A stretch of 64,000 bases of DNA, from the NCBI GenBank assembly GCA_035626515.1, contig DASPNM010000023.1, positions 124,001 through 188,000 on the forward strand, in the 5' to 3' direction. The translations under genes and the position numbers were made by a program. Positions 51,930-61,061 of this stretch are shown here, piece by piece. Source of the stretch: DASPNM01 sp035626515 (lineage in GTDB: Bacteria > Bacteroidota > Bacteroidia > Chitinophagales > Chitinophagaceae). How positions within the stretch are numbered: the stretch's first letter is position 1; each line of letters begins with the position of its first letter. The notes beneath the pieces are model-generated. The model did not search any database and had not been told where the DNA came from. It worked only from the letters and a program-made list of their open reading frames with translations.

Positions 51930-52046
51930 TTCTTTGGCTGAAAAACCCGCAATTTAGCGCTTCCCGTCCGCTTGGTTCGACAGACTGTCTTCAGCCCATT
52001 CAGGCCCAGGACCCCGGATCAACTTTTTCTTTTCTCCATATTGCCT

Positions 52047-52054
52047 TACCTTTG
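52047..52054 (+). promoter_or_regulatory. -7 box TACCTTTG upstream of rpsO
   Basis: Exact TAnnTTTG match with TTTT (one mismatch to TTTG) at 52024-52027, 19 bp upstream. It leaves a leader of about 70 nt before rpsO, room for the autoregulation seen for S15 in other bacteria. Confidence 0.55.
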
Positions 52055-52128
52055 CCGCCAGTTTAAAAAGATGACCAAATCGGATGCCCCGGAGAGGGAT
52101 CTTCGGGATCACTAAAAGAAAAACAAAG

Positions 52129-52398
52129 ATGCCATTAACTAAGGAAAAGAAAGCCCAGGTTTTGAGCGAGTTTGCCGGAAAGACGACCAACACCGGCTCC
52201 ATCGAAGGCCAGATCGCATTGCTCACCGAGCGGATCAGCCAGATCAGCAATCACCTACAGGCAAACAAAAAAGATTTCTCCACCCACCGCGGCCTGATGC
52301 AGCTCGTAGGAAAGCGCAAGCGCCTGCTGAACTACCTGCAGAAGCACAACCTCGCCGGGTACCGCCAGTTGATCGAAAAACTCGGTATCAGGAAATAA
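52129..52398 (+). CDS. rpsO: 30S ribosomal protein S15
   Basis: 89 aa from ATG 52129, the usual size; an in-frame upstream ATG at 52084 is rejected. TGSIEGQIALLTERISQISNHLQANKKDFSTHRGL and VGKRKRLLNYLQK are the S15 signatures. Binds 16S rRNA early in 30S assembly. Followed by pnp, the classic rpsO-pnp pair, across 117 bp. Confidence 0.97.
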   Translation: MPLTKEKKAQVLSEFAGKTTNTGSIEGQIALLTERISQISNHLQANKKDFSTHRGLMQLVGKRKRLLNYLQKHNLAGYRQLIEKLGIRK

Positions 52399-52403
52399 TA
52401 CCT

Positions 52404-52415
52404 CCGGAATTCCGG
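52404..52415. repeat. 12-bp palindrome in the rpsO-pnp spacer
   Basis: CCGGAATTCCGG 5 bp after the rpsO stop. A perfect dyad without loop; as RNA it could pair between molecules or sit in a larger stem. In E. coli this spacer carries a processing hairpin, so it deserves attention. Confidence 0.35.
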
Positions 52416-52515
52416 GTTGGTACTTGAGAATTCTGTCATGGTGGATGCTTTCACATATCCCCGATTTATTTATTATGGTGCCTGCTGCTGAGCGGCATCG
52501 CAAAACAGTTCATTT

Positions 52516-54675
52516 ATGCTCACACAACCGTTTCAATCCAAATTTACCATAAGCGAAGGGCGGGAAGTAGTTATCGAAACCGGCAGGATCGCACGCCAGG
52601 CCGACGGATCCGTGACCGTCCGCCAGGGAAACTGCATTATCCTCGCTACGGTAGTTGCCAACCGTGAACCCAAGGAAGGACAAAGCTTCTTCCCGCTTTC
52701 TGTTGACTACCAGGAAAAATTTGCTTCCGCAGGACGTATTCCCGGATCATTCTTTAAGCGCGAAGCGAGGCTTAACGATTACGAGATCCTCACGTCCCGG
52801 CTGATTGACCGCGCCCTGCGCCCCCTTTTCCCGGAAGATTACCTGTGCGAAGTGCAGGTGCTGGTAACGCTTATCTCCAGCGATTCGGAAGTAATGCCCG
52901 ACTCGCTCGCAGGACTTGCCGCCTCCGCCGCTCTCGCCGTCTCCGACATCCCCATTAAAGAAGTCATTTCCGAAGTCCGCGTAGCGCGGGTGGACGGAAA
53001 GTTTGTTGTCAATCCTTATCGAAGCGAGCTGGCGCGCGCTGAACTGGAATTCATGATCGCTGCCACGGAAAAGAATATCCTGATGGTGGAAGGGGAGGCG
53101 AAGGAGTGCGCGGAAGAGGACCTGATCAAGGCGCTCGAAATGGCTCACGAGGTAATCCGGGTGCAGATCCAGGCTCAGAAGGAACTCCGGGATCTGAAAG
53201 GGAGTCCGGGAAAGCGTGATTATACGAAGCCCCCGCAGGACGAAGCACTCCAGGCAAAAGTCAATGAATTTGCTAAAGAAAAGATCTACGCGATCGCGCG
53301 GGCGGGACTGACAAAGCATGAGCGTTCTGACCGGTTTGATGAGGTACAGACAGAACTGCTCGAATACCTGAAGAAGGAAAGCAACGTGGGGGAAACGGAA
53401 AAGCTGGACGAGACGGTGGAAAAGCTTGCAAAAAGTTACCTTAGTGACCTGCAATATCACGTGGTGCGGGATATGATCCTCAACGAGCGGATTCGCCTCG
53501 ACGGAAGAAAGCTCGATGAGGTGCGGGCTTTGAGCATGGAGGTGGACGTACTTCCTTCTCCACACGGCGCTGCGCTTTTTACACGCGGTGAAACACAATC
53601 GCTTACAACGGTTACCCTCGGAACTCCTTTAGATTCCCTTTTGATCGAAAGCGCGGCCGTATCGGATTATTCCAAGTTCATACTGCACTATAATTTCCCC
53701 CCTTTTTCAACCGGCGAAGTGAAGCCGATGAGGGGGCCCGGGCGTCGCGAAGTAGGGCACGGGAATTTGGCAATGCGGTCGCTGAAGCAGATGATGCCCG
53801 GCGGAGATTTTCCGTATACAGTTCGGGTGGTGAGTGATATACTCGAATCGAATGGCTCTTCATCTATGGCAACTGTGTGCGCCGGCTCGCTTGCGCTGAT
53901 GGACGCAGGCGTACAGATCCCCAAGCATGTAGCAGGGATCGCGATGGGCCTTATCAGCGAGGACGGCAAGTATGCAGTGCTTACCGACATCCTGGGTGAC
54001 GAAGATCATCTCGGGGATATGGATTTCAAGATTACCGGCACGCGCGACGGCATCTGCGGCGTACAGATGGATATTAAGGTAGACGGCCTCAGCATGGACG
54101 TGATGCGGGAAGCTCTTGCCCAGGCAAAAAAGGCCCGAATGCACATCCTCGACGTGATGTACGACACCATTCCCGAGGCCCGGGCAGATATCAAGCCGCA
54201 TGCTCCGCGCATGGTGAAGCTGTTCATAGAGAAGGAATTTATCGGGGCGGTGATTGGCCCTGGCGGAAAGGTGATCCAGGAAATTCAGCGCGAGACGGGC
54301 ACCACTATCAATCTTGAGGAAGTAAATAACCGCGGAGAAGTCAGCATTTTCAGTGCTAACAAGGAAGGTGTTGACAAAGCCGTAAGCTGGATCAAGGGAA
54401 TTGTGGCGGTGCCGCAGATCGGCGATGTGTACGAAGCCACCGTGAAATCCATCATGCCTTTCGGAGCTTTTGTCGAGTTTCTTCCCGGCAAACAGGGACT
54501 GGTGCACATCAGCGAAGTGAGCTGGAAACGCCTCGAGACCCTGGAAGGGGTGCTGCGCGAGGGAGATCAGATCAAGGTGAAGCTGATCGGGACCGATCCA
54601 AAATCGGGAAAGTTCAAGCTGTCCAGGAAAGTACTGGTCCCGAAGCCCGATCAGAAGCCCCGGCAGGAGACCTGA
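52516..54675 (+). CDS. pnp: Polynucleotide phosphorylase
   Basis: 719 aa, normal. Phosphorolytic 3'-5' exoribonuclease of RNA decay. Two RNase PH domains (the first with SFFKREARLNDYEILTSRLIDR, the second with MRGPGRREVGHGNLAMRSL and ILGDEDHLGDMDFKITGT), a KH domain (about 555-615, IGAVIGPGGKVIQEIQ) and an S1 domain (about 622-700, GDVYEATVKSIMPFGAFVEF). Ends in a strong terminator. Confidence 0.97.
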   Translation: MLTQPFQSKFTISEGREVVIETGRIARQADGSVTVRQGNCIILATVVANREPKEGQSFFPLSVDYQEKFASAGRIPGSFFKREARLNDYEILTSRLIDRALRPLFPEDYLCEVQVLVTLISSDSEVMPDSLAGLAASAALAVSDIPIKEVISEVRVARVDGKFVVNPYRSELARAELEFMIAATEKNILMVEGEAKECAEEDLIKALEMAHEVIRVQIQAQKELRDLKGSPGKRDYTKPPQDEALQAKVNEFAKEKIYAIARAGLTKHERSDRFDEVQTELLEYLKKESNVGETEKLDETVEKLAKSYLSDLQYHVVRDMILNERIRLDGRKLDEVRALSMEVDVLPSPHGAALFTRGETQSLTTVTLGTPLDSLLIESAAVSDYSKFILHYNFPPFSTGEVKPMRGPGRREVGHGNLAMRSLKQMMPGGDFPYTVRVVSDILESNGSSSMATVCAGSLALMDAGVQIPKHVAGIAMGLISEDGKYAVLTDILGDEDHLGDMDFKITGTRDGICGVQMDIKVDGLSMDVMREALAQAKKARMHILDVMYDTIPEARADIKPHAPRMVKLFIEKEFIGAVIGPGGKVIQEIQRETGTTINLEEVNNRGEVSIFSANKEGVDKAVSWIKGIVAVPQIGDVYEATVKSIMPFGAFVEFLPGKQGLVHISEVSWKRLETLEGVLREGDQIKVKLIGTDPKSGKFKLSRKVLVPKPDQKPRQET

Positions 54676-54695
54676 TCGGACACATATTTAACTCA

Positions 54696-54719
54696 GGGCC
54701 GCCTTGGCGGCCCTTTTTT
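54696..54719 (+). terminator. Intrinsic terminator after pnp
   Basis: GGGCCGCC-TT-GGCGGCCC followed by TTTTTT. Confidence 0.9.
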
Positions 54720-54755
54720 ATTTCTCCAGCTTCCAGTTAGTTAATTTTATCAGGA

Positions 54756-55577
54756 ATGCCGGATCACATCCAAATTAATTTTCCCGGCCTTCAGCCGGAA
54801 CAACAGGAGATCCTGGTTGCACAACTGGCCGAACTGGGTTTTGAGAGTTTTGAGGAAACGGAATCCGAGCTGAGCGCGTTCATCTCTGCACCCGAATTTG
54901 ATGAAACGCTTCTGCGCAGCGTTGCCTACAAATACCAGATCGAATACAACATCCGGTTGATTCCCGAGCGAAACTGGAACGCAGTATGGGAATCGCAATT
55001 CACTCCGGTCGTGATTGGAAATTTTGTGGCTGTTCGCGCAGATTTTCATCCGTCGGTGGGAAGTGTCGAACACGAGATCGTAATCACACCGAAAATGAGC
55101 TTCGGCACCGGCCACCATGCCACCACGCGGATGATGCTGCGCAGGATGGCCTCCGTGACATTCGCCGGCAAAACGGTGCTCGACCTGGGAACCGGTACCG
55201 GCATCCTTTCCATACTTGCCGAAAAACTTGGAGCGGCGGCTGTGATTGCAGTGGATATTGATCCATGGAGCATAACGAACGCTGAGGAAAACCTGCAGAA
55301 AAATGGTTGTGCGGTTGTGAAAGTTTCGAACGCGGGGAATTGGGGAAATGAATTTTACGATGTGGTCCTTGCAAACATCAACCGGAATGTGATACTCCAG
55401 AATCTTGGGACGATTTCATCACGGCTTCGCCGTTCCGGGCTACTGCTGATCAGCGGTATTCTGCTGGCCGACCTGGAGGAATTCACGGCGGAAGCCGACC
55501 GTTTTCAGCTCAAACTCCTGGACCGGGATGAGGAGGAAGGGTGGCTCTGCGCCGCTTTTGAAAAGACGGTTGAATAG
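54756..55577 (+). CDS. prmA: Ribosomal protein L11 methyltransferase
   Basis: 273 aa. Trimethylates L11. N-terminal substrate-binding domain (1-about 95), then SFGTGHHATTRMMLRRM, SAM motif VLDLGTGTGILSILAEKLGA, the acidic VDIDPWS, and VVLANINRNVI (motif IV). Shorter N-domain than E. coli PrmA, as usual in Bacteroidota. plsY follows after 80 bp with its own -7-like box TATTTTTG at 55618-55625. Confidence 0.93.
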   Translation: MPDHIQINFPGLQPEQQEILVAQLAELGFESFEETESELSAFISAPEFDETLLRSVAYKYQIEYNIRLIPERNWNAVWESQFTPVVIGNFVAVRADFHPSVGSVEHEIVITPKMSFGTGHHATTRMMLRRMASVTFAGKTVLDLGTGTGILSILAEKLGAAAVIAVDIDPWSITNAEENLQKNGCAVVKVSNAGNWGNEFYDVVLANINRNVILQNLGTISSRLRRSGLLLISGILLADLEEFTAEADRFQLKLLDRDEEEGWLCAAFEKTVE

Positions 55578-55657
55578 CGGTCCAATTATTAACCCGATTC
55601 TTAATGCCTTTTTGCATTATTTTTGTCGCCCCTTAGCCGAACGACGATTTGCCGATT

Positions 55658-56308
55658 ATGAATCAACTTCTTTTGATCATCCTTGCGTATTTGATTGGCA
55701 GTATTCCCACCTCCGTCTGGATCAGCAAATATTTCTTCGACATTGACATCCGCGATTACGGGAGCGGCAATGCGGGAGCCACCAACACGTTTCGCGTGCT
55801 GGGACCGCGGTGGGGGATATTCGTAATGACCATTGATATGCTGAAGGGCGTCATCGCAGTGAGTCTTGCGTTTCTTTTACCGGACCACATTGAAAACCTG
55901 ACACAATTACAGACCCTGCAAATCGTACTGGGCCTCACGGCTGTGCTCGGGCATATCTTTCCAATCTGGGCGGAGTTCCGGGGTGGAAAAGGTGTGGCTA
56001 CCCTGTTCGGTGTGGTGCTCGGCATTTCTCCATGGACGGCATTGAGCTGCGTCGGCGTGTTTCTGCTCGTCCTTTACCTGACGCGATTCGTTTCCCTGAG
56101 TTCAATACTGGCAAGTATTGCATTTCCGGTGTTCATCCTTTTTGTGTTCAACGTGGAGAATGATACCTACCGTGTATTCGCAATCGCGGTGGCCCTGATG
56201 GTGATTCTCACTCACCAAAAAAACATCGGCAGGTTGTTAAAGGGGAGTGAAAGCAAGGTGCCCATCCTGAAGCAACGCGACCGGCGCCGGCGCAGGCGGC
56301 ATTCCTGA
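55658..56308 (+). CDS. plsY: Glycerol-3-phosphate acyltransferase PlsY
   Basis: 216 aa from ATG 55658. Membrane enzyme with five or so transmembrane segments that acylates glycerol-3-phosphate from acyl-phosphate in phospholipid synthesis. The three cytoplasmic motifs are present: GSIPTSVWISK, GSGNAGATNTFRVLG and GHIFPIWAEFRGGKGVAT. The C-terminal tail is basic (RDRRRRRRHS). The usual partner plsX is not nearby. Confidence 0.95.
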   Translation: MNQLLLIILAYLIGSIPTSVWISKYFFDIDIRDYGSGNAGATNTFRVLGPRWGIFVMTIDMLKGVIAVSLAFLLPDHIENLTQLQTLQIVLGLTAVLGHIFPIWAEFRGGKGVATLFGVVLGISPWTALSCVGVFLLVLYLTRFVSLSSILASIAFPVFILFVFNVENDTYRVFAIAVALMVILTHQKNIGRLLKGSESKVPILKQRDRRRRRRHS

Positions 56309-56397
56309 TTCGCTTTCGCTGAAAACCAATAGCTAATTAACCAAACCCTGACATCTTTTTGGTACAATGATTGGTTTCATATGTAAAAAGTCTGATT

Positions 56398-57210
56398 ATG
56401 GTACGCAGAATAATGTCGATTTTCCTGGTGTCCGCGGTGGTGATTGCGTGTTCCAAGCATGCCATTACGGGACGCAAGCAATACAAACTGGTTGCCGAGA
56501 GCACGCTCCAGGCAATGGCAAGTGAACAATACCAACAGTTTCTCTCCACAAATCGCGTGGTAAATCCGTCGTCGAGCCGTGATGCGGAAATGGTGAAACG
56601 GGTAGGACAGCGTATTACTACTGCAGTCACCAATTATTACCGTTCACAGGGGCTTGCCGAAGAGCTTGAGGGATATCAGTGGGAATACAACCTGGTAGAT
56701 AACAAAGCTGCTAACGCGTGGGCGATGCCGGGAGGAAAGATTGTCGTGTACACCGGTCTGCTTCCGATCACCCAAAATGAGGCGGCTTTGGCAGTGGTAC
56801 TGGGGCACGAGATCACGCACGCAATTTTCCAGCATGGTAATGAACGGATGAGCCAGGGGTTGACCCAGCAACTGGGCGGACTCGCGCTTTCCGTAGCGCT
56901 GGCCAACCGGCCGCAGCAAACGCAGGATCTTTTCCTGACAGTATATGGAGTGGGATCGCAAATCGGGTTTCTGCTGCCTTACGCACGGAAACATGAGTTT
57001 GAGGCCGACCGCTACGGTTTGTGGTGGACAGCGATGGCTGGATATAATCCGCAGGAAGCAATTCCCCTCTGGCAAAGGATGGAAAAGGCGTCGACCGGCG
57101 CAAGGCCTCCGCAGTTCCTGAGCACGCACCCCAACGAGCACAACCGCATTCAGCAGTTGCAGAAATACATGCCTGAGGCGTTAAAGTTTTATAAACCAAT
57201 GAATAAATAA
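56398..57210 (+). CDS. M48 family metalloprotease lipoprotein
   Basis: 270 aa from ATG 56398. Lipobox VIAC (Cys18), zinc motif HEITH (His137, Glu138, His141) and third ligand Glu202 in EADRYGL; the upstream NAWAMPGGKIVVYTGLLP is the usual M48 lead-in. Resembles the LoiP/YcaL and BepA-core group of periplasmic quality-control proteases, without TPR repeats. Terminator follows. Confidence 0.93.
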   Translation: MVRRIMSIFLVSAVVIACSKHAITGRKQYKLVAESTLQAMASEQYQQFLSTNRVVNPSSSRDAEMVKRVGQRITTAVTNYYRSQGLAEELEGYQWEYNLVDNKAANAWAMPGGKIVVYTGLLPITQNEAALAVVLGHEITHAIFQHGNERMSQGLTQQLGGLALSVALANRPQQTQDLFLTVYGVGSQIGFLLPYARKHEFEADRYGLWWTAMAGYNPQEAIPLWQRMEKASTGARPPQFLSTHPNEHNRIQQLQKYMPEALKFYKPMNK

Positions 57211-57230
57211 CCTGATGTGGGAAAGAAATG

Positions 57231-57263
57231 CCCGTTCAGAGCCTTTCTGAACGGGTTTTTTTA
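57231..57263 (+). terminator. Intrinsic terminator after the M48 protease gene
   Basis: 10-bp stem CCCGTTCAGA / TCTGAACGGG with a 5-nt loop, followed by seven T. Confidence 0.9.
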
Positions 57264-57298
57264 TTGTATTTATCCTTCTTCCTACCGGTATTTTTACT

Positions 57299-57306
57299 TA
57301 CCTTTG
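57299..57306 (+). promoter_or_regulatory. -7 box TACCTTTG upstream of the DUF3052 gene
   Basis: Exact TAnnTTTG match after the terminator, 82 bp before the next start codon. Confidence 0.4.
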
Positions 57307-57388
57307 CGATCCCTGCTTTTGAGAACTCTGAGATGACTTTTTTAACCGGTTCTGAGTCATCGCAGAAACCTAAAAATTGTTTCAAAAG

Positions 57389-57826
57389 ATGTCACAATCG
57401 CTGTTTGAAAAGTTAGAACTGGCGGACGAAAAGAATCTCCTGATCCAGGGTCTGCCTTCCTCCATTGAAAAACAATTCAACAAGCTGTCCTTCGCAAAAA
57501 ACATGACGCCGCTGCTCAAAACGCGGAAAATTGATTTTGCGCTCGTTTTCGCCGTCAACGAGAACCAGCTCAATTGGATCCTGAAGGATGTGATGCCTTC
57601 GTTGAAACAGGATTCGAAGTTCTGGGTGGCTTATCCTAAAACCACCTCCAAGATTACGACCGATCTCAACCGGGAACGGAGCTGGGAGCGGCTGACATCC
57701 GAAGGGTACGAGAGCGTACTCCGGGTGGAGCTCGACCACGTATGGAGCGCGACTCGTTTCGTCAAGACGGAAAACGGTCAGCCGGGTGTGAAGTCCCGGA
57801 AGCGGGAGTCCGCACTGGCAAACTGA
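57389..57826 (+). CDS. DUF3052-like protein
   Basis: 145 aa from ATG 57389. LLIQGLPSSIEKQF, FALVFAVNENQL and FWVAYPKTTSKITTDLNRERSWERL are reminiscent of DUF3052, a small family of unknown function. Cytoplasmic (no signal). The last third includes VELDHVWSATRFVK and a basic tail. CYTH gene 52 bp downstream on the same strand, so the two may be cotranscribed. Confidence 0.8.
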   Translation: MSQSLFEKLELADEKNLLIQGLPSSIEKQFNKLSFAKNMTPLLKTRKIDFALVFAVNENQLNWILKDVMPSLKQDSKFWVAYPKTTSKITTDLNRERSWERLTSEGYESVLRVELDHVWSATRFVKTENGQPGVKSRKRESALAN

Positions 57827-57878
57827 TCCCTTTTTCACGCTGCAATCCTCCTGCCCGCAGCCGCGGGCACGCCATCAT

Positions 57879-58379
57879 ATGTCACACCTCAATGTGGAGA
57901 TCAAGGCGCGCTGCGACAACCCGCGTTTTATTCGCCGATATCTCAGGGAAAGAAATGCTGATTTCCGGGGAACGGACGAGCAAACCGACACATATTTCAA
58001 TGTTGCCCGTGGACGTCTGAAAATTCGGGAAGGAAAGATTGAAAACAGTCTTATTTTTTACGAACGCGAAAACCAGTTGGGTCCGAAAGCTTCTGCTTTT
58101 CACCTGGTGCCATCCCCTGATCCCCGCCTGAAAAATGCGCTCGCGGCCGCCCTGGGCGTGCGAAAGGTGGTGTCAAAGAAACGCGAGATCTATTACCTGG
58201 GAAATGTCAAGTTCCATATCGATGAAGTTCCGGGCCTTGGAAATTTCGTGGAAATCGAGGCGGGCGACCTGAATTCTCCGATGAGCGAAGAGCGGCTTCG
58301 GGCTCAGTGTGCCTATTATATGAAGGAATTCGGGATCAGTGAAGAGGACCTCGTGAGTGGCTCGTACAGCGACTTTTGA
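57879..58379 (+). CDS. CYTH-domain protein (class IV adenylate cyclase-like)
   Basis: 166 aa beta-tunnel fold. N-terminal NVEIKAR corresponds to the ExExK metal-binding motif, with Asn5 instead of the first Glu; DTYFNVARGRLKIREG and VKFHIDEVPGLGNFVEIEAG match CyaB/thiamine-triphosphatase patterns. Acts on a triphosphate such as ATP or another organic triphosphate; the real substrate is unknown. Stop codon 3 bp from that of convergent dnaG. Confidence 0.87.
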   Translation: MSHLNVEIKARCDNPRFIRRYLRERNADFRGTDEQTDTYFNVARGRLKIREGKIENSLIFYERENQLGPKASAFHLVPSPDPRLKNALAAALGVRKVVSKKREIYYLGNVKFHIDEVPGLGNFVEIEAGDLNSPMSEERLRAQCAYYMKEFGISEEDLVSGSYSDF

Positions 58380-58382
58380 GAA

Positions 58383-60416
58383 TCACCGGATCACCACCGC
58401 GCCCATCTTTCTTGTAAGCTGGATCTCCATTTCCTTAAGATGCTGGTGCGTCTGAAAGAACAACCGGTATTCTTCGGCAGTCTGCGCTTTTTCGAGATCC
58501 ACCTGGTTTTCCAGCAGCATCCTTCTCACTTTACGAAGCTTCAGGTAATTCAGGGCTGAATCTACTTCCTCCTGGGTACGGTCTTCTTCCGTCTTGAGGT
58601 AATTCATCAATTCTGTTTCGTTGCCGCGGCTCACCGTGTGGATGAATTCTTCGTAAGGTTTATCAAAAAGATTCCGCTGGTATCCAGTAGCCTGGCTGAA
58701 TTCCCGCCGCCAGTGCTCACTTTCTTCGTAAGGCAAATTCAGCAAAGAAACCGCCAGCGTGCTGAGGCGGGGGTCAGGGTGATAAACAAAATAATTTCTG
58801 TTTGCCTGCGCCGGGTCTTCGCGCAGCACCTGGCGATAGGCATGGAACAGAGCCAGCACTTCGGCATTGGTGAACAGCGAATCGTCCACCAGCTCCTCAA
58901 AGACGTGTTCGGCTACCAGCGTTTGATCGTCCCAACGCCGCGTGCCGTATTCGAGAAGGATGCGTGCAACCTCTTTTTCCTGCAACTCTTCGCGGAACAG
59001 CAGGTCATAGCTGGCCTCATCGTATCCGGCAGCCTCAGCCTTCCGTGCATTTTCCTCAAGCTGCTTCGCCTCTTCGAAAGGCAGCCTGCGCTCCTGCGTC
59101 ACGAGGCGGTCACGGATGAATTTATTTACCAGGGCATGCATTCCCGCCTCATCAATCTTCAGAATATCCGCGCACTGCTTGATATAGTCCTGCTGTTTCG
59201 TAAAGTCTTCGGCTTTGTTGATCCGGGAAATAGTTTCCGCAATGCGGTTTACAACCTCCGCCTTTTTCGCCGAATCCCCGGCAGAATCCCGCAGCGACAC
59301 CTCGAGCTGAAAGAGGATAAAATCTTTTTTGTTGTTCTGAACATATTCGCGAAAAGCAGCTGCCCCCGCCTTGTGCACGTAGCTATCGGGGTCTTCATTC
59401 TCGGGGAGGAGGACCAGCTTCACATTCAGTCCTTCCTCCAGAGCAAGATCCAGCCCGCGAAGCGCCGCGCGAATCCCGGCGCTGTCGCCATCATAAATAA
59501 TTGTAAGGTTGTTGCTGTATTTGCGGATCAAACGCAGCTGCTCCTGCGTCAGGGAAGTGCCGCCGGAAGCGACGACATTTTCCACACCCGCCTGGTGAAG
59601 GGAGATGACGTCGGTGTATCCTTCGACCAACAGACATTCATCTGCCTTATCGATCGCCTGCCGGGCGAAATAAGAGCCGTAGAGAATCTTGCTCTTAACA
59701 TAAATTTCGTTCTCGGGCGTGTTGATGTATTTTGGCGACTTGTCGTTGCTCTTCAACGTCCGGGCCCCGAAACCGACCACTTTTCCACTGTGATTGTGCA
59801 CGGGAAAGATCACTCGCCCCCTGTAATTGTCTACCTGCTCATCCTGCCTCTGCTGCACCAGCCCTGCCCGCAAAAGAAGCTCGGGATTGTACTGCCGGGC
59901 AAGGGCTTCCCGGGCGAATGCGTCCTTGCGCTCTGGACTATAGCCCAGCTGGAACTTTCGAATGACCTCCTCCCGAAACCCGCGCTCCTTGAAATAAGCG
60001 AGTCCGACATCCTTCCCCTCCTCGGTATCGAATAATTGCGTGCTGAAAAATTCCTGCGCGAACTGGTTGACGATGAAGAGGCTTTGCGAGGTCTGCTGGC
60101 TCTGCCGCTGTTCGTCACTGGCAAACACTTCCTCGATCTCTACGCCATACTTTTTCGCCAGCCAGCGGAGCGCTTCCACGTAGGTGTATTTCTCATGCTC
60201 CATCAGGAAGCTGATCGTGTTCCCACTTCTTCCGCAGCCAAAGCACTTATAGATTTCCTTAGTGGGAGAAACGCTGAACGAAGGCGTCTTTTCGTTGTGA
60301 AAGGGGCAGAGTCCCAGGTAGTTGCTGCCCCGTTTTTTGAGCTTCACGAATGCCCCGATCACCTCGGTGATGTCCAGCCGGCCGAGAACTTCCTGTATGG
60401 TAGCCTGTGAGATCAT
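58383..60416 (-). CDS. dnaG: DNA primase
   Basis: 677 aa. Makes replication primers. CHC2 zinc finger (Cys37, His40, Cys58, Cys61), the core with RVIFPVHNHSGKVVGFGARTL, Toprim motifs LLVEGYTDVISLHQAG and IIYDGDSAGIRAALR, and a helical C-terminal helicase-binding domain. Normal length. No adjacent rpoD or rpsU. A long open frame on the opposite strand is coding shadow. Confidence 0.96.
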   Translation of the reverse strand: MISQATIQEVLGRLDITEVIGAFVKLKKRGSNYLGLCPFHNEKTPSFSVSPTKEIYKCFGCGRSGNTISFLMEHEKYTYVEALRWLAKKYGVEIEEVFASDEQRQSQQTSQSLFIVNQFAQEFFSTQLFDTEEGKDVGLAYFKERGFREEVIRKFQLGYSPERKDAFAREALARQYNPELLLRAGLVQQRQDEQVDNYRGRVIFPVHNHSGKVVGFGARTLKSNDKSPKYINTPENEIYVKSKILYGSYFARQAIDKADECLLVEGYTDVISLHQAGVENVVASGGTSLTQEQLRLIRKYSNNLTIIYDGDSAGIRAALRGLDLALEEGLNVKLVLLPENEDPDSYVHKAGAAAFREYVQNNKKDFILFQLEVSLRDSAGDSAKKAEVVNRIAETISRINKAEDFTKQQDYIKQCADILKIDEAGMHALVNKFIRDRLVTQERRLPFEEAKQLEENARKAEAAGYDEASYDLLFREELQEKEVARILLEYGTRRWDDQTLVAEHVFEELVDDSLFTNAEVLALFHAYRQVLREDPAQANRNYFVYHPDPRLSTLAVSLLNLPYEESEHWRREFSQATGYQRNLFDKPYEEFIHTVSRGNETELMNYLKTEEDRTQEEVDSALNYLKLRKVRRMLLENQVDLEKAQTAEEYRLFFQTHQHLKEMEIQLTRKMGAVVIR

Positions 60417-60608
60417 TGCCGCGGGAAAGTTATTGAAATACCCGTGCCGGCACCACGGTGTTGGAAAATTTTGCGTTTACATTTGGTTTCCCCGGGTGGA
60501 AAATTCCTTTCACTTTTTAAGAAAATGCATTAAATTGTAGGTGTGCAGGCCGGGCTTCCGGGATGAGGAAAAAGCTCTTTTATTCTTCACCTTAAAAATC
60601 GTAATACC

Positions 60609-60989
60609 ATGGTTCAGGTAGAAATTGGACAGCTCACCGGAGAGTGTAACTCCTGGCGAGAAACCCTTCGTCAGTTCCGCGACGAGTTCTCCCAGGATAA
60701 AATCAAACTTCAGAAAGCCGCCAGCGGCACGCTCTCCCGCGAACAACTCCAGGACGTAGAACACTTACACAACCAGTTTCACATCCAGCTTATCAACATC
60801 CACGACCTCAAGCAGGCGATCAAGACGCACGAACGACGGATCAATTTTGAAATCGCCGCCAACCACGGGCAGCTTCATGAAGAAACCGTGGCCGAGCATG
60901 AAAGACTGTTTGACCAGTACCAGCATCTCGACCACACGCTGGTGGAGCTGCGGGAAGAATTCGAGCAGTTCCTGAAGCGAATGCAGTAG
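60609..60989 (+). CDS. Small helical coiled-coil protein, unknown
   Basis: 126 aa, cytoplasmic, charged, all-helical by pattern (VEIGQLTGECNSWRETLRQFRDEF, AIKTHERRINFE, LVELREEFEQFLKRM). I recognise no family. Start at ATG 60609. Lies 72 bp upstream of the EF-G paralogue on the same strand; whether it is functionally linked is unknown. Confidence 0.75.
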   Translation: MVQVEIGQLTGECNSWRETLRQFRDEFSQDKIKLQKAASGTLSREQLQDVEHLHNQFHIQLINIHDLKQAIKTHERRINFEIAANHGQLHEETVAEHERLFDQYQHLDHTLVELREEFEQFLKRMQ

Positions 60990-61061
60990 CGTTTTGCCTC
61001 AGCAAATGATTTTTTACTACCCGGCGGTGCCGGGGTGACCAGAACATTTAAAATTCCTGTT

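Noticed and set aside
58638..60035. 465-codon open frame antisense to dnaG
   Set aside because: Coding shadow of dnaG; the sequence has no family features.
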